A stretch of DNA of 64,000 bases from Amaranthus tricolor. Lineage: Eukaryota > Streptophyta > Magnoliopsida > Caryophyllales > Amaranthaceae. Shown piece by piece: positions 21,401 to 31,486 of this stretch. The notes beneath the pieces are model-generated. The model made no database searches and was not told where the DNA came from. It saw nothing but the letters and a program-made list of their open reading frames with translations. The translations under genes were made by a program, and so were the position numbers. Location: the NCBI RefSeq assembly GCF_026212465.1, contig NC_080063.1, positions 1,056,501 through 1,120,500 on the forward strand, given 5' to 3'. The number at the start of each line of letters is the position of its first letter. The first letter of the stretch is position 1.

Positions 21401-23956
21401 TCTTCAGAAAAGGAAGATGACGAAATTTTACAAATTAATGATCAAACTTCTGATTCTGAATCTTCGATTTCTTCCTCTCCTATCAAATGCATTAATGTTT
21501 TAACAGATAAAGAGAAAAATGTGGAATTTCTTTTTGATCTCGTTGACAAAATCCAAGATAAAGAGATCAAAAGAGAAACCCTTTTGAAACTCAAAACTAT
21601 GGTTTTGGGTGAAACCTCTACCTCTAAAAACAAAGAAAGTATTCCAATTCCTCAAATTGAACCTTTCAATATTTCAAAATTATTAGAAAAATACTCTTCC
21701 AAAGAAATGACTTCTAAATTAATTCCTATTAAGAATCAAACTCTTTCGGTCAAAGATCTTCAACTTGAAATAAATAAAATCAAAGAAGACATCATTTCTA
21801 TCAAAAATAGTTTAAAGCATTTAGAAATCAAAGATTTCGAACTTGAAACAAAATTATCTATTTTAGAAAACCCCATCTATAAAGAAAATCTTTCTTTGGG
21901 AAAAGAGAAAGTTAATGGGGATGATGATGATTTTATCACTGTTATTAATAAAATTAATTTTCAAAAATGGTATGCACCAGTTACTTTTCAAATTGGAGAT
22001 TTTCAAAAAACCTATATTGCTTTAATTGATAGTGGAGCGGATCAAAATTGCTTAAGGGAAGGATTAGTCCCAACTAAATTTTATGAAAAAACAAAAACTC
22101 GGTTATATAGTGCAAATAGTTCACCCATGGATATTAAATATAAAATTTCAAAAGGAAAGATCATAAATGAAAATTATAGTTTTACTAATACTTTCATTAT
22201 TATTAATGATATTAAGGAAGAAATAATATTAGGCACTCCCTTTTTAACACAAATTTATCCTTTTTGGGTTGATGACAAAGGTGTTCATACAAAAATTTTA
22301 GGGAAACAATTATCATTTCCTTTTTTAAGTCCCATGTTACAAAAAGATATTAATTTATTACAAAATTCTTCAGTAATACAAAGTATAAATTTAATAAAAC
22401 AAAAAGAATTTCAAATTTCTTCTTTAAAAGAAGAAATTTCTTTTCAAAGGATTGAAGAACAATTACAACAATCAAAATTGCAACAAAAAATTTTTAATTT
22501 AGAAAATATTTTAAAATCAAAAGTTTGTGCTGATATTCCAAATGCCTTTTGGGATAGAAAAAGGCATATTGTCACATTGCCATATGAAAAAGATTTCTCT
22601 GAAAAAAATATTCCTACAAAAGCTAGACCCATCCAAATGAATTCTGAGCATCTTGAATTCTGCAAGAAAGAAATTCAAACTCTTTTAGATAAAAAATTAA
22701 TAACTCCATCCAAATCTCCTTGGAGCTGTGCAGCATTTTATGTTATGAATGCAGCAGAAAAAGAAAGAGGAGTTCCTAGATTAGTTATTAATTACAAACC
22801 TTTAAACAAAGTTCTTCAATGGATAAGATATCCAATCCCAAATAAAAGAGATTTAATTAATCGCTTATATAAAGCCAAAATATTTTCAAAATTTGATATG
22901 AAATCTGGTTTCTGGCAAATACAAATTGCTAAAGAAGATAGGTATAAAACTGCATTCACGGTACCATTTGGACATTATGAGTGGAATGTAATGCCTTTTG
23001 GACTTAAAAATGCTCCTTCTGAATTTCAACATATAATGAATGATATTTTCAATCAATTTTCTTCATTCATAATTGTTTATATAGATGATGTTTTAATTTT
23101 TTCTCATGATATTGATCAACATTTCAAACATTTACATATATTTCTAAACACTGTTGAAAAAAATGGTTTAGTAGTTTCTGCCACTAAAATGAAATTATTT
23201 CAAACAAAAATTAGATTTTTGGGACATGACATTTATAAAGGAACAATCAAGCCAATTACAAGGTCTTTAGAATTTGCAGAAAAATTCCCTAACGAAATTA
23301 AAGACAAAACCCAGTTACAAAGATTTTTGGGATGTCTAAATTATATATCAGATTTTTTCCCAAAGCTCAGACAAATTTGCATGCCCCTCTTTCAAAGACT
23401 TCAAAAAAATCCGCCTCCCTGGTCAGAAATTCATACTAAGACTATTATTGAATTAAAACAAAAAATCAAATCACTTCCATGTCTAGGCATTCCAGATCTA
23501 TCTGCATTCATGATAGTAGAAACAGATGCATCAGAAATAGGATATGGTGGCATATTAAAACAAAGAATAGATACAAAAGAACAATTAGTTAGATTTCATT
23601 CAGGTCTCTGGCTCGGACCTCAAAAAAATTATTCTACCATTAAAAAGGAAATTTTATCTATAGTACTATGCGTTTCAAAATTTCAAGATGATCTTTACAA
23701 CAAAAAATTTTTGATAAGGATCGACTGCAAATCTGCAAAAGAGGTTCTAGAAAAGGATGTCAAAAACATTGTTTCTAAACAAATTTTTGCAAGATGGCAA
23801 GCAATTTTATCAGTATTTGATTTTCAAATAGAGCATATAAGAGGCGAAAGTAACTCTCTCCCTGATTTCTTAACTAGAGAATTTCTACAGGGACATCATA
23901 ATGCCAAGGAAGAAGAATCAGCAAGAAAAACTCAAAGGGTTCCAGAGTTCAGATGA
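18416..23956 (+). CDS. ORF1 polyprotein MP-CP-PR-RT-RH, unit 2
   Basis: Intact 1846-aa copy with the same domains as unit 1 and all catalytic motifs. Three replacements set it apart: I to L from window base 19742, Q to K from 21137 (lysine-rich tract before the zinc finger) and P to L from 23499 (just before RNase H). None touches a catalytic residue. The absence of any stop or frameshift over 5.5 kb argues for a young copy. Confidence 0.95.
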   Translation: MANWLRKAISLGSPNNIIQSSEVHIEKNFSNWEIPKENLTKIYHIGITDFKTAFSIKTHEETRSIQKESETMHLLSESSIKAYLKHRFRFIHFGLVQIGIKPLVHKGVDCPIFLALRDDRLNNYKDSVLAMIQTNICNGPIYFNCFPNFTVDLQDPLILSSLILDIQILNNKFKEFARNFAIVFRVYFRLMNSTVNPKFIHEASSKEETIFIEVHAENTKSIVSTAKTLRWDQISIPETFQFSNPMPPRNIRQEIECIEEDENKVLIRFGSMRELSSSPCTSSSNYPRRSFSFPQKTTSVISEPIKVRYKSPIPEYEANASQTSQISSSRPASPTMSDMQNFDSINTITKDFEIDKNYLRDEFNSSHNAEHRDWFRSFSRSFKDSIRDVWYKDMNTIQINIPFFTWFLLFCEKQGIANPYSQNHIFVQTKLQKNWVLKDGQTLSSVHPPLQNITFPYYDREIKASPFKEGRVDQTDKTPNVEDIIKIYHQNNFTNQILHTVATQVDQLSNKVDNLQKETSRSIAPNTIASLGSNKVSAPHFKPPGLTIPMTQMFPKNGFTSSNSNSAVLDKIQKSLQKLADSPSHIKVLSKYQSSEISSDEENSESLIISKVAKQFQESDNDPHQINKIRSSWKNIPTKNYYPRPTPVDLQYEERSTFTSKSFSPDMIHEWNIDGKSDYEILNTLQNMGMAIVAYKAKPLDEQIIFGFIISGFTGQLKNWWDNLLTLQDRLEILNHVTDIMDDQGNVFQKSDCCDFLIIVIAFHFVGNPTQTLSSGETILQNLRCPTLSDYRWYKDTFFSYVLQRQDCNQSFWKEKFISGLPKLFAQRIFRKIAEHDTDKEQALNNTTYGGLFAFIKKEGLSLCEELKLQAKYTSEKKQSRREIGCFCEAFGMEAIRAPSTKKKIKKKFSKFSKDKNKNSYPSYYRKKRGKKNFGNFRKSNKAFKIFCYSCGKPGHKANACTTKKKIQELFINDSELGDKISKILLQTPESTSSSSSEKEDDEILQINDQTSDSESSISSSPIKCINVLTDKEKNVEFLFDLVDKIQDKEIKRETLLKLKTMVLGETSTSKNKESIPIPQIEPFNISKLLEKYSSKEMTSKLIPIKNQTLSVKDLQLEINKIKEDIISIKNSLKHLEIKDFELETKLSILENPIYKENLSLGKEKVNGDDDDFITVINKINFQKWYAPVTFQIGDFQKTYIALIDSGADQNCLREGLVPTKFYEKTKTRLYSANSSPMDIKYKISKGKIINENYSFTNTFIIINDIKEEIILGTPFLTQIYPFWVDDKGVHTKILGKQLSFPFLSPMLQKDINLLQNSSVIQSINLIKQKEFQISSLKEEISFQRIEEQLQQSKLQQKIFNLENILKSKVCADIPNAFWDRKRHIVTLPYEKDFSEKNIPTKARPIQMNSEHLEFCKKEIQTLLDKKLITPSKSPWSCAAFYVMNAAEKERGVPRLVINYKPLNKVLQWIRYPIPNKRDLINRLYKAKIFSKFDMKSGFWQIQIAKEDRYKTAFTVPFGHYEWNVMPFGLKNAPSEFQHIMNDIFNQFSSFIIVYIDDVLIFSHDIDQHFKHLHIFLNTVEKNGLVVSATKMKLFQTKIRFLGHDIYKGTIKPITRSLEFAEKFPNEIKDKTQLQRFLGCLNYISDFFPKLRQICMPLFQRLQKNPPPWSEIHTKTIIELKQKIKSLPCLGIPDLSAFMIVETDASEIGYGGILKQRIDTKEQLVRFHSGLWLGPQKNYSTIKKEILSIVLCVSKFQDDLYNKKFLIRIDCKSAKEVLEKDVKNIVSKQIFARWQAILSVFDFQIEHIRGESNSLPDFLTREFLQGHHNAKEEESARKTQRVPEFR

Positions 23957-25205
23957 TTACGAAATGGAACCAGATCCAAAACCAAACAAAACAGAACAAA
24001 ATAAATTTTCATCCTCCAAAAATCTTCAAACTACCCTATCCATTTCAAACAAATTTACTCAACTAAATGATTTTCCCCCACTTCCATATTCACAAATTGT
24101 TCAAGAGCCTACTACACAAAATATTATTTCAAATTCAAAACAAAAAGAACCAACTACAAAAATACCAACACAAAGCTTTACCAAATCTGCATACATTACA
24201 AAAACCGAAATAGAAAATGTATATCTCACTAATTTTACAATTCCTCAAAGCCCACAAATTATTAATTCCATCAATCAAAAAACTTTTCCAAAAGGTTGCG
24301 AATGGATACCAGAAAATCGTTTTAAAACTCAAAGGTTTTATGAATTTATTTTAGTAGATTCAAACTCTGTTGAAATCCAACATATCAAGGATTCTTCAGA
24401 AAAAATAATTTATTCAAAATGTATTTTTAAGAAAATTATTTCGTCTGTAGAATGGGGAGACCCTTATGCAGAACGAATTTTTTCAAAAAGATTTTTCCCT
24501 CAAAATTACTCATACTATGATTACAAAATGGCCTGGTATAGAGCATTTTTATTCAGACCATTTGATCATTCATGGTTTTTTATATTTGACAAATATTGTC
24601 CAAAGAAATATCCTATGTGGTTTTATCATTGGTGGTATTTATTTGGACCAACTCCTCAAATTTATCCAAAAGAATGCAATGAGGGTTTCACAACTTTTGT
24701 TGCCAATTCAAATTATCAAGCTTATGAAACTCCAGTCATGTTTCATGCAGAATTTAAAATTCCATGGATTCTATGTTGGAGTTACTGTCTCAAACAACAC
24801 CTTCCACGTCCATATCCATATTCATTAATAAGAGAATTCAAAATTAAATGGTGGGACAAATTTACCTTAGAAATTTGTTCAACAAAAAATGTTATCTCCT
24901 TTTTTCAAACCGGTATAAAAATGGAATACCAATCTCCATCAACCACCAACAAACCTTCACCCTCAAAAGCAACATCAAATTCAAACTCTCCTCAACACAA
25001 TAAAAATCCCAAAGTAGAAAGTCCAAATTCAGAATCATTATCTAAAGTCCAGAAAGCTATTCTCAAAAAGATTCTTGAAGATCCACAATATGCAAAGAAA
25101 ATATTATCAGAAGAATCCTCTGATGAGATTTTATCGGAGTTTTCAAATGAGTCTTATGATCCAACATTTGGTGGCCCATTTGCTCAAGATCCATACGACT
25201 TTTAA
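23901..25205 (+). CDS. ORF2 protein, function unknown, unit 2
   Basis: Intact 434-aa copy overlapping ORF1 by 56 nt. It has L at codon 297 (C at 24789), the form shared by all later copies, so unit 1 carries the private variant. Confidence 0.88.
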   Translation: MPRKKNQQEKLKGFQSSDDYEMEPDPKPNKTEQNKFSSSKNLQTTLSISNKFTQLNDFPPLPYSQIVQEPTTQNIISNSKQKEPTTKIPTQSFTKSAYITKTEIENVYLTNFTIPQSPQIINSINQKTFPKGCEWIPENRFKTQRFYEFILVDSNSVEIQHIKDSSEKIIYSKCIFKKIISSVEWGDPYAERIFSKRFFPQNYSYYDYKMAWYRAFLFRPFDHSWFFIFDKYCPKKYPMWFYHWWYLFGPTPQIYPKECNEGFTTFVANSNYQAYETPVMFHAEFKIPWILCWSYCLKQHLPRPYPYSLIREFKIKWWDKFTLEICSTKNVISFFQTGIKMEYQSPSTTNKPSPSKATSNSNSPQHNKNPKVESPNSESLSKVQKAILKKILEDPQYAKKILSEESSDEILSEFSNESYDPTFGGPFAQDPYDF

Positions 25206-25945
25206 TATTGAGTTCACAAAAGTTCAATTCAAATGTTCAACAACTCAAATTAATTCATCCGGAAGCACAAACGTAAGCAATGACGAAATCAAAAGTATCA
25301 TTCAAATGTTCAACAACTCAAATTAATTCATCCGGAAGCACAAACGTAAGCAATGACGAAATCAAAAGCATCTCCAACAGTAATTCAAAGCATCTTCAAC
25401 AGTAAAGCATCTCCAACAGTGATTCAAAGCATCTTCAACAGTAAAGCATCTTCAATAGTAATTCAAAGCATCTTCTACAGTATTATAGTGTAACTTTAAT
25501 AATTATGTTTGTACTATTTCTCTTTAATTTCTTATTGGAAGAGCAGATTGCACCTTATCTCTTCCTTTGTGTATAAATAAAGTGTCTAGCTCTAAGATGA
25601 GAGCATCCTGTAATTTTCTTTTGTTTAAGTCTTATCTCAAATAAATCTAACTTTCTTTACTTATCTTATTATTATCAATTATATAATAAGATTTATATCC
25701 ACAAAATTATTAAATTATTTTCTCTATCGATCCTGTACTCCCTATTGGTATCAGAGCCAGTAAGTTATTAAATTGATTAATTGTGCATTTATTAAATTGC
25801 ATTTGTATTGAGTGTTGGTAAAGTGCTTGGTCAGCCTAATTAAGTTGTTGGTAAGCCATTTTAAGTCTTGGTGTTCTCGGTTAGGTGGTCCCACTGTTCC
25901 CATTCAATTCAGTCATATTTAGTTTATGCAACATTTAATTTATTA
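25206..25945 (+). promoter_or_regulatory. Viral intergenic region, unit 3
   Basis: As-1-like sites 25271-25285 and 25344-25358, TATA box 25572-25579, AATAAA 25640-25645, uORF 25926-25946. G at 25262 makes the two 73-bp repeats match at that base (both ccggaagc), the form found in all later copies. Units 1 and 2 keep ccgaaagc in the first repeat. Confidence 0.87.
25746..25759 (+). promoter_or_regulatory. tRNA-Met primer-binding site, unit 3
   Basis: Intact 14-nt match TGGTATCAGAGCCA. It marks the end of the second complete genome (18216-25745). Confidence 0.93.
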
Positions 25946-28900
25946 ATGGCAAACTGGTTAAGGAAAGCTATTAGTTTAGGATCACCTAATAATATAATTC
26001 AAAGTAGTGAAGTTCATATAGAAAAGAACTTTTCAAATTGGGAAATTCCAAAAGAAAATCTTACAAAAATTTATCATATAGGCATTACTGATTTTAAGAC
26101 TGCATTTAGCATCAAAACTCATGAAGAGACTAGAAGCATTCAAAAAGAATCTGAAACTATGCATTTACTTTCAGAATCCAGCATTAAAGCTTATCTCAAA
26201 CACAGATTTAGATTCATTCATTTTGGCCTTGTTCAAATAGGAATAAAACCATTAGTTCATAAAGGAGTTGATTGTCCAATTTTCCTAGCTCTCAGAGACG
26301 ATCGACTTAATAATTATAAAGATTCTGTTTTGGCTATGATTCAAACTAATATCTGTAATGGCCCAATATATTTCAATTGTTTTCCAAACTTTACAGTAGA
26401 TCTTCAAGACCCATTAATCTTATCTTCATTAATTTTAGATATTCAAATTTTAAATAATAAATTTAAAGAGTTTGCTAGAAATTTTGCAATTGTTTTCCGT
26501 GTTTATTTTAGATTAATGAATTCCACAGTTAATCCAAAATTCATACATGAGGCTTCTTCAAAAGAAGAAACTATTTTTATAGAGGTTCATGCTGAGAATA
26601 CTAAATCAATAGTTTCTACAGCAAAAACCTTGAGATGGGATCAAATTTCTATTCCTGAGACATTTCAATTCTCAAATCCAATGCCTCCTAGAAACATAAG
26701 ACAAGAAATAGAATGCATTGAGGAAGACGAAAATAAAGTTCTTATAAGGTTTGGGTCTATGAGAGAATTATCTAGTTCTCCTTGTACTTCTTCTTCCAAC
26801 TATCCACGAAGATCTTTTTCTTTTCCTCAAAAAACAACTTCAGTCATTTCTGAACCAATCAAAGTCAGATATAAATCTCCTATTCCTGAATATGAAGCAA
26901 ATGCTTCTCAAACTTCTCAAATCTCTTCATCTAGACCTGCATCTCCCACAATGTCTGATATGCAAAATTTTGACTCTATCAATACAATTACTAAAGATTT
27001 TGAAATAGATAAAAACTATCTAAGAGATGAATTTAATTCCTCTCACAATGCTGAACATCGAGATTGGTTTAGATCTTTTTCTCGCTCCTTTAAAGACTCA
27101 ATAAGAGATGTATGGTATAAAGATATGAATACTATTCAAATTAATATCCCGTTTTTTACATGGTTTTTATTGTTTTGTGAAAAACAAGGTATTGCTAATC
27201 CATATTCTCAAAATCACATATTTGTACAAACCAAACTTCAAAAAAATTGGGTTTTGAAGGATGGACAAACAATTAGTTCAGTTCATCCACCATTACAAAA
27301 TATTACTTTTCCCTATTATGACCGTGAAATAAAGGCTAGTCCTTTTAAAGAAGGAAGAGTAGATCAAACAGATAAAACTCCAAATGTAGAAGACATCATT
27401 AAAATTTATCATCAAAATAATTTTACAAATCAAATCCTTCATACCGTTGCTACACAAGTAGATCAACTTTCAAATAAGGTTGATAATTTACAAAAAGAAA
27501 CCTCTAGATCCATAGCCCCTAATACGATTGCATCATTAGGATCTAATAAGGTTTCTGCACCGCATTTCAAACCACCAGGATTAACTATACCTATGACTCA
27601 AATGTTTCCAAAAAATGGTTTTACTTCTTCTAACTCTAATTCTGCAGTGTTAGATAAAATTCAAAAATCTTTACAAAAATTAGCAGATAGTCCAAGTCAT
27701 ATTAAGGTTTTGAGTAAATATCAAAGTTCAGAGATATCTTCTGATGAAGAAAATTCTGAGTCTTTAATCATTTCAAAAGTTGCAAAGCAATTTCAAGAAT
27801 CTGATAATGATCCTCATCAAATTAATAAAATACGATCATCTTGGAAGAATATCCCTACAAAAAACTATTATCCTAGGCCTACTCCTGTTGATCTTCAATA
27901 TGAAGAAAGGTCTACATTTACCTCCAAATCCTTTTCCCCAGATATGATCCATGAATGGAACATAGATGGAAAATCTGATTATGAAATTCTTAATACTCTT
28001 CAAAATATGGGAATGGCTATTGTAGCTTACAAGGCAAAACCTTTGGATGAACAAATAATTTTTGGTTTTATTATATCAGGTTTTACTGGGCAATTAAAAA
28101 ACTGGTGGGATAATCTTCTCACTTTACAAGACAGATTAGAAATTTTGAATCACGTTACTGACATCATGGATGATCAAGGAAATGTATTTCAAAAATCTGA
28201 CTGCTGTGATTTCTTAATCATAGTTATTGCCTTTCATTTTGTCGGTAACCCTACTCAAACTCTTTCTTCTGGAGAAACGATTTTACAAAATTTACGTTGC
28301 CCAACTTTAAGTGACTATAGATGGTATAAAGATACCTTCTTTAGTTATGTTTTACAAAGACAAGATTGCAATCAAAGTTTTTGGAAAGAAAAATTTATAT
28401 CAGGACTACCAAAATTATTTGCTCAAAGAATTTTTAGAAAAATAGCTGAACATGATACAGATAAAGAACAAGCTCTTAATAATACTACTTATGGAGGACT
28501 TTTCGCTTTCATTAAAAAGGAAGGTCTTTCTTTATGTGAAGAACTCAAACTCCAAGCCAAATATACCTCTGAAAAGAAACAATCTAGGAAAGAAATTGGA
28601 TGTTTCTGTGAAGCATTTGGTATGGAAGCTATTAGAGCTCCCTCTACAAAAAAGAAAATTAAAAAACAATTTTCTAAATTTTCAAAAGATAAAAATAAAA
28701 ATTCTTATCCTTCTTATTATCGAAAGAAACGAGGAAAGAAAAATTTCGGAAATTTCCGAAAATCAAACAAAGCTTTCAAAATCTTTTGTTATTCGTGTGG
28801 AAAACCTGGACATAAAGCAAATGCTTGTACCACAAAGAAAAAGATTCAAGAATTATTTATTAACGACTCTGAGCTAGGAGATAAAATATCCAAAATATTA

Positions 28901-31486
28901 TTACAAACCCCTGAGTCTACTTCTTCTTCTTCTTCAGAAAAGGAAGATGACGAAATTTTACAAATTAATGATCAAACTTCTGATTCTGAATCTTCGATTT
29001 CTTCCTCTCCTATCAAATGCATTAATGTTTTAACAGATAAAGAGAAAAATGTGGAATTTCTTTTTGATCTCGTTGACAAAATCCAAGATAAAGAGATCAA
29101 AAGAGAAACCCTTTTGAAACTCAAAACTATGGTTTTGGGTGAAACCTCTACCTCTAAAAACAAAGAAAGTATTCCAATTCCTCAAATTGAACCTTTCAAT
29201 ATTTCAAAATTATTAGAAAAATACTCTTCCAAAGAAATGACTTCTAAATTAATTCCTATTAAGAATCAAACTCTTTCGGTCAAAGATCTTCAACTTGAAA
29301 TAAATAAAATCAAAGAAGACATCATTTCTATCAAAAATAGTTTAAAGCATTTAGAAATCAAAGATTTCGAACTTGAAACAAAATTATCTATTTTAGAAAA
29401 CCCCATCTATAAAGAAAATCTTTCTTTGGGAAAAGAGAAAGTTAATGGGGATGATGATGATTTTATCACTGTTATTAATAAAATTAATTTTCAAAAATGG
29501 TATGCACCAGTTACTTTTCAAATTGGAGATTTTCAAAAAACCTATATTGCTTTAATTGATAGTGGAGCGGATCAAAATTGCTTAAGGGAAGGATTAGTCC
29601 CAACTAAATTTTATGAAAAAACAAAAACTCGGTTATATAGTGCAAATAGTTCACCCATGGATATTAAATATAAAATTTCAAAAGGAAAGATCATAAATGA
29701 AAATTATAGTTTTACTAATACTTTCATTATTATTAATGATATTAAGGAAGAAATAATATTAGGCACTCCCTTTTTAACACAAATTTATCCTTTTTGGGTT
29801 GATGACAAAGGTGTTCATACAAAAATTTTAGGGAAACAATTATCATTTCCTTTTTTAAGTCCCATGTTACAAAAAGATATTAATTTATTACAAAATTCTT
29901 CAGTAATACAAAGTATAAATTTAATAAAACAAAAAGAATTTCAAATTTCTTCTTTAAAAGAAGAAATTTCTTTTCAAAGGATTGAAGAACAATTACAACA
30001 ATCAAAATTGCAACAAAAAATTTTTAATTTAGAAAATATTTTAAAATCAAAAGTTTGTGCTGATATTCCAAATGCCTTTTGGGATAGAAAAAGGCATATT
30101 GTCACATTGCCATATGAAAAAGATTTCTCTGAAAAAAATATTCCTACAAAAGCTAGACCCATCCAAATGAATTCTGAGCATCTTGAATTCTGCAAGAAAG
30201 AAATTCAAACTCTTTTAGATAAAAAATTAATAACTCCATCCAAATCTCCTTGGAGCTGTGCAGCATTTTATGTTATGAATGCAGCAGAAAAAGAAAGAGG
30301 AGTTCCTAGATTAGTTATTAATTACAAACCTTTAAACAAAGTTCTTCAATGGATAAGATATCCAATCCCAAATAAAAGAGATTTAATTAATCGCTTATAT
30401 AAAGCCAAAATATTTTCAAAATTTGATATGAAATCTGGTTTCTGGCAAATACAAATTGCTAAAGAAGATAGGTATAAAACTGCATTCACGGTACCATTTG
30501 GACATTATGAGTGGAATGTAATGCCTTTTGGACTTAAAAATGCTCCTTCTGAATTTCAACATATAATGAATGATATTTTCAATCAATTTTCTTCATTCAT
30601 AATTGTTTATATAGATGATGTTTTAATTTTTTCTCATGATATTGATCAACATTTCAAACATTTACATATATTTCTAAACACTGTTGAAAAAAATGGTTTA
30701 GTAGTTTCTGCCACTAAAATGAAATTATTTCAAACAAAAATTAGATTTTTGGGACATGACATTTATAAAGGAACAATCAAGCCAATTACAAGGTCTTTAG
30801 AATTTGCAGAAAAATTCCCTAACGAAATTAAAGACAAAACCCAGTTACAAAGATTTTTGGGATGTCTAAATTATATATCAGATTTTTTCCCAAAGCTCAG
30901 ACAAATTTGCATGCCCCTCTTTCAAAGACTTCAAAAAAATCCGCCTCCCTGGTCAGAAATTCATACTAAGACTATTATTGAATTAAAACAAAAAATCAAA
31001 TCACTTCCATGTCTAGGCATTCCAGATCCATCTGCATTCATGATAGTAGAAACAGATGCATCAGAAATAGGATATGGTGGCATATTAAAACAAAGAATAG
31101 ATACAAAAGAACAATTAGTTAGATTTCATTCAGGTCTCTGGCTCGGACCTCAAAAAAATTATTCTACCATTAAAAAGGAAATTTTATCTATAGTACTATG
31201 CGTTTCAAAATTTCAAGATGATCTTTACAACAAAAAATTTTTGATAAGGATCGACTGCAAATCTGCAAAAGAGGTTCTAGAAAAGGATGTCAAAAACATT
31301 GTTTCTAAACAAATTTTTGCAAGATGGCAAGCAATTTTATCAGTATTTGATTTTCAAATAGAGCATATAAGAGGCGAAAGTAACTCTCTCCCTGATTTCT
31401 TAACTAGAGAATTTCTACAGGGACATCATAATGCCAAGGAAGAAGAATCAGCAAGAAAAACTCAAAGGGTTCCAGAGTTCAGATGA
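25946..31486 (+). CDS. ORF1 polyprotein MP-CP-PR-RT-RH, unit 3
   Basis: Intact 1846-aa copy. It differs from unit 1 by R to K (A at 28590, in the QSRKEIG stretch of the capsid region). The same K variant is in the sense fragment (33461-35678) and the inverted copy. This groups unit 3 with the rearranged copies rather than with units 1 and 2. Confidence 0.95.
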   Translation: MANWLRKAISLGSPNNIIQSSEVHIEKNFSNWEIPKENLTKIYHIGITDFKTAFSIKTHEETRSIQKESETMHLLSESSIKAYLKHRFRFIHFGLVQIGIKPLVHKGVDCPIFLALRDDRLNNYKDSVLAMIQTNICNGPIYFNCFPNFTVDLQDPLILSSLILDIQILNNKFKEFARNFAIVFRVYFRLMNSTVNPKFIHEASSKEETIFIEVHAENTKSIVSTAKTLRWDQISIPETFQFSNPMPPRNIRQEIECIEEDENKVLIRFGSMRELSSSPCTSSSNYPRRSFSFPQKTTSVISEPIKVRYKSPIPEYEANASQTSQISSSRPASPTMSDMQNFDSINTITKDFEIDKNYLRDEFNSSHNAEHRDWFRSFSRSFKDSIRDVWYKDMNTIQINIPFFTWFLLFCEKQGIANPYSQNHIFVQTKLQKNWVLKDGQTISSVHPPLQNITFPYYDREIKASPFKEGRVDQTDKTPNVEDIIKIYHQNNFTNQILHTVATQVDQLSNKVDNLQKETSRSIAPNTIASLGSNKVSAPHFKPPGLTIPMTQMFPKNGFTSSNSNSAVLDKIQKSLQKLADSPSHIKVLSKYQSSEISSDEENSESLIISKVAKQFQESDNDPHQINKIRSSWKNIPTKNYYPRPTPVDLQYEERSTFTSKSFSPDMIHEWNIDGKSDYEILNTLQNMGMAIVAYKAKPLDEQIIFGFIISGFTGQLKNWWDNLLTLQDRLEILNHVTDIMDDQGNVFQKSDCCDFLIIVIAFHFVGNPTQTLSSGETILQNLRCPTLSDYRWYKDTFFSYVLQRQDCNQSFWKEKFISGLPKLFAQRIFRKIAEHDTDKEQALNNTTYGGLFAFIKKEGLSLCEELKLQAKYTSEKKQSRKEIGCFCEAFGMEAIRAPSTKKKIKKQFSKFSKDKNKNSYPSYYRKKRGKKNFGNFRKSNKAFKIFCYSCGKPGHKANACTTKKKIQELFINDSELGDKISKILLQTPESTSSSSSEKEDDEILQINDQTSDSESSISSSPIKCINVLTDKEKNVEFLFDLVDKIQDKEIKRETLLKLKTMVLGETSTSKNKESIPIPQIEPFNISKLLEKYSSKEMTSKLIPIKNQTLSVKDLQLEINKIKEDIISIKNSLKHLEIKDFELETKLSILENPIYKENLSLGKEKVNGDDDDFITVINKINFQKWYAPVTFQIGDFQKTYIALIDSGADQNCLREGLVPTKFYEKTKTRLYSANSSPMDIKYKISKGKIINENYSFTNTFIIINDIKEEIILGTPFLTQIYPFWVDDKGVHTKILGKQLSFPFLSPMLQKDINLLQNSSVIQSINLIKQKEFQISSLKEEISFQRIEEQLQQSKLQQKIFNLENILKSKVCADIPNAFWDRKRHIVTLPYEKDFSEKNIPTKARPIQMNSEHLEFCKKEIQTLLDKKLITPSKSPWSCAAFYVMNAAEKERGVPRLVINYKPLNKVLQWIRYPIPNKRDLINRLYKAKIFSKFDMKSGFWQIQIAKEDRYKTAFTVPFGHYEWNVMPFGLKNAPSEFQHIMNDIFNQFSSFIIVYIDDVLIFSHDIDQHFKHLHIFLNTVEKNGLVVSATKMKLFQTKIRFLGHDIYKGTIKPITRSLEFAEKFPNEIKDKTQLQRFLGCLNYISDFFPKLRQICMPLFQRLQKNPPPWSEIHTKTIIELKQKIKSLPCLGIPDPSAFMIVETDASEIGYGGILKQRIDTKEQLVRFHSGLWLGPQKNYSTIKKEILSIVLCVSKFQDDLYNKKFLIRIDCKSAKEVLEKDVKNIVSKQIFARWQAILSVFDFQIEHIRGESNSLPDFLTREFLQGHHNAKEEESARKTQRVPEFR